From: an uncultured Lachnospiraceae bacterium
Lineage (GTDB): Bacteria > Bacillota > Clostridia > Lachnospirales > Lachnospiraceae
Length of the DNA stretch: 8,383 nt
Reading direction: 5' to 3'
NCBI GenBank assembly: GCA_934370915.1
Contig: CAKRNI010000108.1
Location: forward strand, 1 to 8,383
Below the pieces are notes generated by a model, which was given only the letters and a program-made list of their open reading frames with translations, was not told the origin of the DNA and did no database searches. Each line of letters starts with the position of its first letter. Positions within the stretch are counted from its first letter, which is position 1. A program made the translations under genes and the position numbers. Below are positions 1-6,510 of this stretch, one piece after another.

Positions 1-346
1 TTCCTTCTGCTGACTGTTTTTCAACGATCCGGTGGATCTTTTTCACATAGGGACATGTGGCATCCACGATCTCCACACCGTTTTCTTTTAAGATCTCGTA
101 GACATTTTTTCCGACACCGTGGGAGCGGATCACAACAACAGCGTTCCGGATCGTCTTCAATTCTTCTAAAGAGTCGATGACTTCCACGCCCTTTTCCCTG
201 AGATCTCCCACAACCTGCTCATTATGAATAATCGGACCGTAGGTGTAGATCCTTTTTTCCGTTTTGCCGATCTGCTCATATACTTTTTCAACGGCACGCT
301 TCACGCCAAAGCAGAAGCCTGCTGTCTTTGCAACTGTTACTTTCAT
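1..346 (-). CDS. ispH: 4-hydroxy-3-methylbut-2-enyl diphosphate reductase (IspH/LytB), N-terminal part; gene continues past the left edge
   Basis: IspH is the last enzyme of the MEP isoprenoid pathway. This cytoplasmic [4Fe-4S] enzyme reduces HMBPP to IPP and DMAPP. The 115 visible codons begin MKVTVAKTAGFCFGVKRAVE. They contain the family hallmarks: cluster ligand Cys12 in GFCFGV, His41 in GPIIHNEQV, His76 in RSHGVG, and the second cluster ligand Cys98 in ATCPYVKKIH. The third cysteine and the C-terminus lie outside the window. In many Clostridia IspH is fused to S1 RNA-binding domains; whether that holds here cannot be seen. The ATG follows the cmk stop (TAA-G-ATG) with one intervening base, and its likely ribosome site (AGGG, 8 nt upstream) lies within the end of cmk, so translation is probably coupled. 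Identity is very secure; only the full length is unknown. Confidence 0.96.
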   Translation of the reverse strand, partial: MKVTVAKTAGFCFGVKRAVEKVYEQIGKTEKRIYTYGPIIHNEQVVGDLREKGVEVIDSLEELKTIRNAVVVIRSHGVGKNVYEILKENGVEIVDATCPYVKKIHRIVEKQSAEG

Positions 347-347
347 C

Positions 348-1019
348 TTACGCACCCTGCTTCTTATCGATCATTGCTGTGATCGCGTCCACAACCTCTT
401 TTAACGTCATGTCGGAGCTGTCAAGGAGTACGGCATCATCCGCCTGTTTCAACGGGGAATTCTCCCGGTGCATATCCCGGTAATCCCGTTCGATGATGTC
501 CTTCTCGATCTCGCCGAGATCGCAGACTGTTCCTTTCTCCTTAAGCTCATTATAGCGGCGTTTCGCCCGGACCGCGGAGCTTGCAGTCAGATATACCTTC
601 ACATCGGCATCCGGCAGGACACAGGTTCCGATGTCGCGGCCGTCCATGATCACATCCGCCTTCTTCGCCAGATCTTTCTGGAGTTCTACGAGCTTTTCGC
701 GGACTTTTTTGTAAACGGATGTGGCGGAGGCCATATTTCCGACCTCTTCGGTCCTGATCAGTCCGGATACATTCTCGCCGTTTAAGATCACCTGCTGCGC
801 ACCGTCCTCGTAGCGGATCGTGATCTCCACTTTATCAAGAGTGGCATTGATGGCGTTCTCGTCGGTCTTATCGATTCCCTGACGCAGAAAATATAACGCC
901 ATTGCCCGGTACATCGCTCCGGTATCCACATAGATAAAATTCTTCAGAGCTGCCACAGACTTTGCCACGGTGCTCTTTCCGGCTCCTGCCGGTCCGTCTA
1001 TCGCTACATTAAAAGACAT
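348..1019 (-). CDS. cmk: Cytidylate kinase
   Basis: Cmk transfers phosphate from ATP to CMP or dCMP in the cytoplasm, feeding CTP/dCTP and phospholipid synthesis. The 223-residue protein has the normal length for bacterial short-form Cmk. Visible motifs are the P-loop GPAGAGKS (residues 9-16), the substrate motif DTGAMYR (32-38), DGRDIGT (126-132) followed by CVLPDADVKVYLTAS, the lid-type run VRAKRR (about 150-155), and the terminal RDYRDMHRENSPLKQADDA block (from about 178) with conserved Arg and Asp residues. The start ATG at 1019 has a good ribosome site, GGGGAG, 6 nt upstream. It is separated by 102 bp from the flavoprotein gene upstream and by 1 bp from ispH downstream. The order flavoprotein - cmk - ispH is, to my knowledge, common in Clostridia. 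No missing catalytic residue was noticed. Confidence 0.97.
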   Translation of the reverse strand: MSFNVAIDGPAGAGKSTVAKSVAALKNFIYVDTGAMYRAMALYFLRQGIDKTDENAINATLDKVEITIRYEDGAQQVILNGENVSGLIRTEEVGNMASATSVYKKVREKLVELQKDLAKKADVIMDGRDIGTCVLPDADVKVYLTASSAVRAKRRYNELKEKGTVCDLGEIEKDIIERDYRDMHRENSPLKQADDAVLLDSSDMTLKEVVDAITAMIDKKQGA

Positions 1020-1121
1020 GTTATTCTCCCCTTAGTTTATTCCAAGATTTTTTATTTATTCGTGATGGTTCCATATCTTTACAGCCATACGGGTTCAAAG
1101 CTGCTTCTCAGGTCCGGTGCT

Positions 1122-2351
1122 CTATACGCTTCTGCCTGCCAGCATTCCTGTCGACCAGGCGATCTGCAGATTAAATCCGCCGGTCACACCGTCCAGATCC
1201 AGAACCTCGCCCGCAAAATAGAGACCCTGCAGCTTTTTCGATTCCATAGTAGACGGATTCACTTCCTTCACATTCACTCCACCCTGCGTCACGATCGCCT
1301 CATTGTATCCCCGGAGTCCTGTGAGTGTCACGGAAAACGCTTTCGTGAGATCCACCAGACGTTTTCTCTCCTCCGCAGTCACCTCATTGACCTGTTTTTC
1401 CGGATCGATGCCGCTCCTCTCTATCATCACCGGGATCAGCTTTGCCGGGAAGAGGTGATTTAAGGAGTTCTTAAACTGCTTATTTTTCGCCTCATCGAAA
1501 TCCCGCAGGATCCTCGCATCCAACTGCTCTTTCGAGAGTGCCGGTTTCAGGTCGATATCCATTCTGAGCGGTGTCTTTTTGATGATCTTTGCCGCATAGC
1601 TGCTGGCACTCAAAACGACAGGTCCGCTGACGCCGAAATGCGTAAACAGCATCTCGCCGAACTCTTTCCAGAGCACCTTCTTTCCGTTCCAGACAGTCAC
1701 CTCGATGTTTCTCAAGGAGAGTCCCTGAAGTTCTTTCACATCATCTTCTGCACATACAAACGGAACAAGTGCCGGTGACAGAGGTGTCACCGTGTGGCCC
1801 GCCTCTTTTGCAAAACGGTACCCGTCCCCCGTGGAACCTGTTGACGGGTAGGAAAGTCCGCCTGTGGCGATCACCACCGCATCGGCATCCACACTCTTTC
1901 CAGTTTTTTCCAGAACGATTCCCGCCGCCTTTTCATCCCTGATCACGATATCCCTGACCGGTTCATTTAAGAAGATCTTTACGCCAAGAGATTTCATCTT
2001 CCGCTCCAACGCCCCCGTCACATCGGAAGCATGGTCCGATACCGGGAACATTCTCGCTCCCCGTTCTTCCTTCACCGGGCAGCCGTTTGCCTCCACAAGA
2101 TCCACGATATCAAAATTTGTGAATCCATAGATGGCACTGTAAAGGAACTTCCCATTGGAGACCATATTTCTGAACAGGTCCTCCGTATCGCAGCCGTTCG
2201 TCAGATTGCAGCGTCCTTTTCCCGTGATATAGATCTTTTTTCCAAGCTTCTCATTTTTCTCATAAACGGAGACATCATGTCCGCACTCCGCGGCACCGAT
2301 GGCAGCAGCCATTCCCGCTGCCCCGCCGCCTATAATCACCACTTTGCTCAT
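1122..2351 (-). CDS. HI0933/YhiN/BaiN-family FAD-dependent oxidoreductase
   Basis: A 409-residue flavoprotein with the dinucleotide-binding fold at its N-terminus: VVIIGGGAAGMAAAIGA carries GxGxxG at residues 8-13. It is followed by the family motif TGKGRCNLTN (43-52), an ATGGLSYPSTGSTGDGY segment in the middle, and the C-terminal FAD motif YFAGEVLDLDGVTGGFNLQIAWSTG (about 378-402). This architecture identifies the HI0933-like family, variously annotated as aminoacetone oxidase-family, YhiN or BaiN. BaiN of bile-acid dehydroxylating clostridia is a member, but nothing nearby suggests bile-acid metabolism, so the substrate is unknown. The chosen start is ATG 2351, because it places the FAD fold at the very N-terminus and overlaps the pap stop as ATGA. 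An in-frame ATG at 2435 would add 28 residues inside pap and is not credible. Its own ribosome site is weak, which fits translational coupling to pap. Confidence 0.9.
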   Translation of the reverse strand: MSKVVIIGGGAAGMAAAIGAAECGHDVSVYEKNEKLGKKIYITGKGRCNLTNGCDTEDLFRNMVSNGKFLYSAIYGFTNFDIVDLVEANGCPVKEERGARMFPVSDHASDVTGALERKMKSLGVKIFLNEPVRDIVIRDEKAAGIVLEKTGKSVDADAVVIATGGLSYPSTGSTGDGYRFAKEAGHTVTPLSPALVPFVCAEDDVKELQGLSLRNIEVTVWNGKKVLWKEFGEMLFTHFGVSGPVVLSASSYAAKIIKKTPLRMDIDLKPALSKEQLDARILRDFDEAKNKQFKNSLNHLFPAKLIPVMIERSGIDPEKQVNEVTAEERKRLVDLTKAFSVTLTGLRGYNEAIVTQGGVNVKEVNPSTMESKKLQGLYFAGEVLDLDGVTGGFNLQIAWSTGMLAGRSV

Positions 2352-3826
2352 TTTTTTCTGTTCTTTTCCACTTCTTTTATCTTTTTTTCCATAGCATCCG
2401 CCACAGTTTCGAGGACTTTGATCCTCGCGTACCACTTGGAATTTCCTTCCACAACGATCCAGGGTGCATCCTTTGTAGAGGTTTTTTCCAGCATTTCATT
2501 CACAGCAAGCACGTAAGCATCCCACTTTTCCCTGTTTCTCCAGTCCTCGTCCGTGATCTTCCACCGTTTTTCCGGGTTCTTCATCCGGTCATTGAACCGC
2601 CGCTCCTGCTCGTCCTTGTCGATCTGGAGCCAGAATTTTAAGACAAGAGCCCCGGAGTGCACAAAATGTGCTTCCATCTCGTTGATCTCCCGATATGCAT
2701 GGTGCCAGTCCTCCTCGGAACAGAAGCCCTCGATCCGCTCCACCATGACTCTTCCGTACCAGGTGCGGTCAAAGATCGCGATGTGTCCTGCCTTCGGAAC
2801 ATGATTCCAGAAGCGCCAGAGATAGTGATGGGATTTTTCCACATCGTTCGGGGATGCTGTCGGGCAGACCTTATATCCGCGGGGATCAAGATGGCTCGTC
2901 AGGCGTTTGATCGCCCCTCCCTTTCCGGCGGCATCCCAGCCCTCAAAGCCAAGGATCACCGGGATCCGCAGACGGTAGAGTTCTCCGTGGAGCACTTCCA
3001 GTCTCTTCTGGAGCCTGTCCAGTTTTTTCCGGTATTCTGCCTCCTCAAGGCGCTTTGTCAGGTCCGCTTTTGCAAGGATCCCTTTTTCATATCTGTCAGG
3101 CGGAACCGGTTCCTCAAAGATCTCCGCCTCTTTTCCCGCCCGTTTTTTCTCAAGCGCCTTTTCCAGAACATCTGCCACCGTCTTTATGACCACCAGAGCC
3201 GTCCCGTTCTTTTCCTTCGCGTCGACCACGTACCATGGCGCGTAAGGCATATCCGTTCTCCTGATCATCTCATCGCTGATCTTCTTATATTTTCCGTAAT
3301 GAGCATTTCTCGCAAGTTCTTTCTCTGTGACGCGCCATGCGGTATCCTTTGATTCCAGAAGTTTTTTAAACCGCTTTTCCTGTTCCTTCTCGGAAATATC
3401 CAGAAAAAATTTGATGAGAACAGTTCCACCGTCCACCAGGCATCTCTCAAACGCGCAGATATCCTCAAACGCGGCATCTGCTTTTTCATTCAGCTTTCCC
3501 TCGAACCGGTCCGCCTGAACCCTCCGGTACCAGCTTGTGTCATAGATCGTGATCCGCCCTTCCGCCGGGGCATGGACCGCAAACCTCCAGAGGAACGGGC
3601 GGAGCGCTTCCTCCTCGGTATCCTTATCTCCGGTGTAAACGTCAAAGCCTCTCGGATCCAGCGCCTGCATGAGCCGGCCGATCTGCACGCCCTTTCCGGC
3701 ACCGTCGTAACCGTCAAAGGTAATATAAACAGGAATCTTTTCCTCTTTGCATTCCCGCTGAAGATTCCCGAGTCTCAGCATTTCTTCCTTCAGAGCTTCT
3801 TTTTGCTGTTTCTTCTCATCTCTCAT
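2348..3826 (-). CDS. pap: Polyphosphate:AMP phosphotransferase, tandem PPK2 domains (class II-like)
   Basis: A 492-residue protein of two PPK2 P-loop kinase domains. Enzymes with this tandem layout use polyphosphate to phosphorylate AMP to ADP in the cytoplasm. Domain 1 (about 30-225) has Walker A GYDGAGKG (39-46), LDPRGF (56-61) and IYDTSWYRR (94-102). A charged linker (about 225-280) follows. Domain 2 (about 285-485) has Walker A GWDAAGKG (296-303), LDPRGY (313-318), HHYLWRFWNHVP (333-344) and IFDRTWYGR (351-359). The usual DR-[ST]-WY-[NG]-R motif is intact only in domain 2; domain 1 has Thr for the first Arg and Arg for the small residue. Domain 2 is therefore the likelier catalytic one (inference). 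Start ATG 3826 is chosen for its GGAGGG site 8 nt upstream; upstream in-frame ATGs (3847, 3970) lack good sites and the longest overlaps the previous gene. It ends in an ATGA overlap with the flavoprotein. Confidence 0.9.
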   Translation of the reverse strand: MRDEKKQQKEALKEEMLRLGNLQRECKEEKIPVYITFDGYDGAGKGVQIGRLMQALDPRGFDVYTGDKDTEEEALRPFLWRFAVHAPAEGRITIYDTSWYRRVQADRFEGKLNEKADAAFEDICAFERCLVDGGTVLIKFFLDISEKEQEKRFKKLLESKDTAWRVTEKELARNAHYGKYKKISDEMIRRTDMPYAPWYVVDAKEKNGTALVVIKTVADVLEKALEKKRAGKEAEIFEEPVPPDRYEKGILAKADLTKRLEEAEYRKKLDRLQKRLEVLHGELYRLRIPVILGFEGWDAAGKGGAIKRLTSHLDPRGYKVCPTASPNDVEKSHHYLWRFWNHVPKAGHIAIFDRTWYGRVMVERIEGFCSEEDWHHAYREINEMEAHFVHSGALVLKFWLQIDKDEQERRFNDRMKNPEKRWKITDEDWRNREKWDAYVLAVNEMLEKTSTKDAPWIVVEGNSKWYARIKVLETVADAMEKKIKEVEKNRKK

Positions 3827-3834
3827 GGACCGAT

Positions 3835-3840
3835 CCCTCC
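3835..3840 (-). promoter_or_regulatory. Ribosome binding site deciding the pap start
   Basis: GGAGGG on the minus strand lies 8 nt before ATG 3826. The competing in-frame ATG at 3847, seven codons upstream, has only a weak GACAGGCC-type stretch before it, so the GGAGGG fixes the start at MRDEKKQQKE. Confidence 0.75.
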
Positions 3841-3909
3841 ATTCCATTTTATGGCCTGTCAAACAGTCAGGTTCATCGTCAGTCTTTCCGGATTCCGGTG
3901 ATCTGTGAT

Positions 3910-4284
3910 CTACCGGTTCATTTTCGCGTGTTCCTTCGCAAGTTCCCCGTATAATGTCAGCGCATTCCAACTCTGGTTCGTCGGCGTAAGGACTGCCTTG
4001 TAATCAATCCTTCCAGCCCCCGTCTTTCTCAGCGCAAGGATCACCGTGTCCACCTGCTTTGAGGTAAGTCCCGCCATCACCATCATCTCTTTTTCAAAGT
4101 CATCTCCTGTATAGACCTCCCCGCAGGACACGAGTTCCTTCACTCCGGCAAGATATCCCACCGGTTCCAGATACTCTTCCTTTTTCACAGCCCGCAGCTT
4201 CATTCCAAGCGGGAACAGCGCCCTCTTGATCTTCGCAAGTCTCTCGCCTTCCGGCAGATGGTATAAAAGAATGATTGGTTTCAT
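3910..4284 (-). CDS. DUF3783 domain-containing protein, function unknown
   Basis: A small soluble protein of 124 residues with no signal peptide or membrane segment. The pattern matches what I know of the clostridial DUF3783 family. It opens with KPIILLYHLPEGERLAKIK, then ALFPLGMKLRAVKKEEYLEPVGYLAG (about 22-47), EFE-like DDFEKEMMVMAGLT (61-74), and a conserved C-terminal stretch with KAVLTPTNQSW (96-106) and LYGELAKEHAKM. The family has no established function. Start ATG 4284 is preferred because the family motif begins there and AAAGG lies about 11 nt upstream. In-frame ATGs further upstream reach into the terminator and promoter region and would start before the predicted transcript. It is the first gene of the pap - flavoprotein - cmk - ispH unit, 83 bp ahead of pap with no terminator between them. 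Confidence 0.8.
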   Translation of the reverse strand: MKPIILLYHLPEGERLAKIKRALFPLGMKLRAVKKEEYLEPVGYLAGVKELVSCGEVYTGDDFEKEMMVMAGLTSKQVDTVILALRKTGAGRIDYKAVLTPTNQSWNALTLYGELAKEHAKMNR

Positions 4285-4350
4285 ATATGATCTGACCTTT
4301 CCGTTTCTCATCCCCGACGGATTGAGACCGCAGGGCATTATACTATTCTC

Positions 4351-4379
4351 ATTATAGCAATTCCCGTTTCTGTTTGCAA
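4351..4379 (-). promoter_or_regulatory. Sigma-A-type promoter of the DUF3783 - pap - flavoprotein - cmk - ispH unit
   Basis: On the minus strand, TTGCAA (4379-4374, 4 of 6 to consensus), a 17-nt spacer and a perfect TATAAT (4356-4351) predict a transcription start near 4344 and a leader of about 60 nt. It sits directly downstream of the tRNA terminator, so the unit is insulated. A second TATAAT (4342-4337) falls at the predicted start point, without a recognisable -35. Confidence 0.8.
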
Positions 4380-4397
4380 CTTTTGGCTGTACCGGTA

Positions 4398-4433
4398 AAG
4401 CAAAAGCAGGGGCTGGTTCATTCCAGCTCCTGC
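4398..4433 (-). terminator. Rho-independent terminator of tRNA-Pro
   Basis: Inverted repeat 4406-4416 / 4423-4433, an 11-bp stem with one G-T wobble and a 6-nt loop. On the minus strand it is followed by TTTTGCTTT. It begins 11 nt past the tRNA 3' end. Confidence 0.85.
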
Positions 4434-4443
4434 TCATCAAAAA

Positions 4444-4517
4444 TCGGGGCAACAGGATTTGAACCTGCGACCTCTCGGCCCCCAGCCGAGCGCGCTACCA
4501 AGCTACGCCATACCCCG
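4444..4517 (-). tRNA. tRNA-Pro, anticodon GGG
   Basis: The 74-nt minus-strand sequence folds as a full cloverleaf. The acceptor stem CGGGGTA pairs with TGCCCCG (one G-T wobble) and has discriminator A. The D arm is GCGT/GCGC with AGCTTGGTA. The anticodon stem CTCGG/CCGAG encloses CTGGGGG, giving anticodon GGG at 34-36. A 5-nt variable loop and T arm GCAGG-TTCAAAT-CCTGT complete it. The C1/A73 pair is typical of proline tRNAs. It would read CCC and CCU. CCA is not encoded: the base after A73 begins TTTTTGATG, so the nucleotidyltransferase must add it. The gene stands alone between its own promoter and terminator. Confidence 0.95.
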
Positions 4518-4529
4518 GGAACAGAAATT

Positions 4530-4557
4530 ATTATACCAGAAACCGGCAAAAAAGCAA
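4530..4557 (-). promoter_or_regulatory. Promoter of the tRNA-Pro gene
   Basis: On the minus strand a perfect TATAAT (4535-4530) lies 12 nt upstream of the mature tRNA 5' end. A poor -35, TTGCTT (4557-4552, 3 of 6), precedes it with a 16-nt spacer. Predicted start is near 4523, leaving a short 5' leader for RNase P to remove. Confidence 0.65.
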
Positions 4558-4582
4558 CCGGAAAATATCGTCAGAAACATAC

Positions 4583-4618
4583 AGAAAAGGAAAAGGACCC
4601 GCAGATTCCGCAGGTCCT
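4583..4618 (-). terminator. Rho-independent terminator of the NhaC-family antiporter
   Basis: Inverted repeat AGGACCTGC / GCGGGTCCT (4618-4610 / 4602-4594, 9 bp with one wobble, 7-nt loop) is followed on the minus strand by TTTTCCTTTT. It starts about 55 nt after the antiporter stop. On the plus strand a short T-rich stretch (4622-4629) also follows the hairpin, but no plus-strand gene reads into it. Confidence 0.85.
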
Positions 4619-4673
4619 CTCAATTTTTTATAAAAACCGGAGACATCCGGCACGTTCAGTGACCGTATGGAGC

Positions 4674-6299
4674 TCACGCTTCTTCCTTCAGCCCCCCATT
4701 CACCGCGCGGATCACAAACATTGTGGCCACCATAAGCGCAATGGCGATCGGCAGGGCGATCCATGCGGACTGTACGAAGCCCGCGATGATGTAGGAGACG
4801 AAGGACACAGCCGCCGCCGTGACCGCATACGGAAGCTGGGTCGTCACATGGTTTACATGTTCACACTGGGCTCCGGCGGATGCCATGATCGTCGTGTCGG
4901 AGATCGGAGAACAGTGGTCACCGCAGACAGCTCCTGCCATGCAGGCAGAGATCGAGATGATCATGAGGTCCGGGTTGCTGTTCTCAAATACAGCAACAAC
5001 GATCGGGATCAGGATTCCGAAGGTTCCCCAGGAGGTTCCCGTCGCGAAAGCCAAAAAGCAGCCCACAACGAAGATGATCGCCGGGAGGAAATTTAAGAGG
5101 GAACGGGCGCTGGATGCAACCACAGACGCCACATAGACATCTGCGCCGAGGCTGTCCGTCATCGCCTTCAGTGTCCATGCAAAGGACAGGATCATGATCG
5201 CCGGAACCATGGACTTAAAGCCTTCCGGGATGCAGGCCATGCACTCGGAGAATTTCAGGACCCGGCGTACCTGATAGAGACCGATGGTGATCAAAAGCCC
5301 GAAAAAGCTTCCCATCGTAAGCCCCAGGGACGCGTCACTCTGGGAGAAGGCTGTCACAAAATCCTCTCCTGAGAAAAATCCACCCGTATAGAGCATGCCG
5401 ACCATGCAGCAGATGATCAGGGATATGATCGGGATCAGAAGATCCAGAACGGTTCCCCTGACAGAAACCTCCGGCTGTTTCTCCGTGTCATACGGACGTC
5501 CCGGTGTGGTATAAAGGTCTCCCTTGAGCGCATTTTTCTCATGGAATTTCATAGAGCCGAATTCTGTCCGTAAGAGTACCATTCCAATCATCATCACGAT
5601 CGTCAGGATCGCGTAAAAATTGTATGGGATCGCCCGCACAAAGATAGAAAATCCGTCCTCGCCCTCAACAAATCCGGTAACCGCGGCCGCCCAGGAAGAA
5701 ATCGGTGCGATAATGCAGATCGGAGCTGCCGTTGCGTCGATCAGGTACGCGAGCTTTGCCCTTGAGACTTTAAATTTGTCTGTCACAGGGCGCATCACGC
5801 TTCCCACGGTCAGGCAGTTAAAATAATCATCGATAAAGATCAGACAGCCCAGCAGGATCGTCGCAAGCTCCGCGCCCACGCGTCCCTTAATATGATCCGC
5901 CGCAAACTGGCCGAATGCTGCCGACCCGCCGGCCCGGTTCATCAGGCACACCATCGTTCCAAGGATCACAAGGAAGATCAGTATTCCCACATTGTAGCTG
6001 TCAGAGAGAACGTTTATCATTCCGTCCTCAAAAATATGGGTGATCGTTCCCTCAAAGCTGAAACCTGAATACAGGATTCCCCCCATGAGAACACCGATGA
6101 ACAGGGAACTGTACACCTCTTTTGTGATAAGTGCCAGCCCGATCGCCACGACCGGCGGAACGAGCGCCCAGAACGTCGCGTAGACCGCCGGCACATACTC
6201 TTCTGTCTGCTCCGCGCCAAATACGGTTGTCGCGAACATCAGGACCAGCACAACGGAAAGCACTGCTGTCCTTTTTATATTTTTCTTCATATCCGTCAT
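4674..6299 (-). CDS. NhaC-family Na+/H+ antiporter
   Basis: A 541-residue polytopic membrane protein, predicted to exchange cytoplasmic Na+ (or a related substrate) for protons across the cytoplasmic membrane. Hydrophobic segments run throughout, roughly a dozen by eye. Family landmarks are FIDDYFNCLTVGSVMRPV (155-172), the GTSWGTFGILIPI re-entrant-type motif (421-433) and the signature CGDHCSPISDTTIMASAGA (459-477). The N-terminus is unusual: residues 5-29 (KK-KR, then AVLSVVLVLMFATTVFGA) look like a cleavable signal peptide or an extra first helix, and an acidic EQTEEYVP stretch follows. Some NhaC-family members exchange organic substrates (MleN-type malate/lactate), so the ion specificity is inferred. 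Start 6299 is set by GGAGGGAGG 8 nt upstream; an in-frame ATG at 6335 lies in a hairpin and has no such site. It is monocistronic, with its own terminator. Confidence 0.88.
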   Translation of the reverse strand: MTDMKKNIKRTAVLSVVLVLMFATTVFGAEQTEEYVPAVYATFWALVPPVVAIGLALITKEVYSSLFIGVLMGGILYSGFSFEGTITHIFEDGMINVLSDSYNVGILIFLVILGTMVCLMNRAGGSAAFGQFAADHIKGRVGAELATILLGCLIFIDDYFNCLTVGSVMRPVTDKFKVSRAKLAYLIDATAAPICIIAPISSWAAAVTGFVEGEDGFSIFVRAIPYNFYAILTIVMMIGMVLLRTEFGSMKFHEKNALKGDLYTTPGRPYDTEKQPEVSVRGTVLDLLIPIISLIICCMVGMLYTGGFFSGEDFVTAFSQSDASLGLTMGSFFGLLITIGLYQVRRVLKFSECMACIPEGFKSMVPAIMILSFAWTLKAMTDSLGADVYVASVVASSARSLLNFLPAIIFVVGCFLAFATGTSWGTFGILIPIVVAVFENSNPDLMIISISACMAGAVCGDHCSPISDTTIMASAGAQCEHVNHVTTQLPYAVTAAAVSFVSYIIAGFVQSAWIALPIAIALMVATMFVIRAVNGGLKEEA

Positions 6300-6307
6300 A
6301 ACGGATT

Positions 6308-6317
6308 CCTCCCTCCT
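6308..6317 (-). promoter_or_regulatory. Strong ribosome binding site of the antiporter gene
   Basis: Purine-rich AGGAGGGAGG on the minus strand ends 8 nt before ATG 6299, deciding that start over ATG 6335 and ATG 6290. It is unusually strong and is preceded immediately by a stable hairpin (6323-6343). Confidence 0.75.
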
Positions 6318-6322
6318 GCCTC

Positions 6323-6343
6323 CGGAGAGTTCCACTCTCTCCG
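6323..6343 (-). promoter_or_regulatory. Hairpin in the antiporter leader, just upstream of the ribosome site
   Basis: A perfect 7-bp stem CGGAGAG / CTCTCCG with a 7-nt loop lies 6 nt upstream of the SD sequence. There is no T-run after it on the minus strand, so it is not a terminator. It could stabilise the 5' end of the mRNA or keep the ribosome site open; the sequence gives no further clue. Confidence 0.4.
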
Positions 6344-6407
6344 CTTTTCCCGCAAGTTTTATATTTTATGTGACTGCCCGGTGCCTCCCGGCTGCCGGCT
6401 TATTTTT

Positions 6408-6443
6408 ATGTAACAGGGAATTCCCCGGAATTTCCTGTTACAT
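6408..6443. repeat. Long palindrome, copy 1 (family shared with 7560-7588)
   Basis: Two 17-nt arms (ATGTAACAGGGAATTCC at 6408-6424 and its near-complement at 6427-6443) are separated by CC. The single imperfect position is a G-T wobble on the plus strand. On the plus strand the pairing can extend outwards through a T-rich/A-rich flank (6403-6407 with 6444-6448). It lies between the yebC terminator and the antiporter leader. It has no T-run on the minus strand, so it is not a plain terminator. The core AGGGAATTCCCCGGA recurs at 7564-7578. Confidence 0.8.
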
Positions 6444-6486
6444 GAAGAAATCCCCTCTCATCAGTACAATTCTGGTGAAAGGGGAT
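6443..6486 (-). terminator. Probable terminator of yebC
   Basis: Inverted repeat 6450-6464 / 6472-6486 (15-bp stem with one mismatch and one wobble, 7-nt loop) begins 25 nt after the yebC stop. On the minus strand it is followed by TTTCTTC, a rather poor T-tract, so termination may be incomplete. The palindrome at 6408-6443 follows immediately. Confidence 0.7.
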
Positions 6487-6510
6487 CACAACATACACAA
6501 TTACGATTCT

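Noticed and set aside
1020..1121. Internal promoter or terminator between the flavoprotein gene and cmk
   Set aside because: No hairpin with a T-run. The best promoter-like pair, TTGAAC with a 17-nt spacer and TATGGA, is only 4 of 6 and 3 of 6, so it was not annotated.
1122..2351. Bile-acid dehydroxylation role from BaiN similarity
   Set aside because: Family membership alone does not show this, and no other bai-type gene is in the window.
2657..3352. 231-codon plus-strand open frame, and similar ones at 468-785, 1062-1463, 2031-2516 and 6370-6987
   Set aside because: All are antisense to secure genes, have no recognisable domains, and lack ribosome sites; they are by-products of codon use on the opposite strand.
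4374..5096. Long plus-strand open frame of 240 codons, with a second overlapping frame at 4459-4662
   Set aside because: Its first part is the tRNA-Pro read in the antisense direction (a GFEPATSRP-type peptide, a familiar artefact of tRNA genes), and the rest is antisense to the antiporter gene. No ribosome site.
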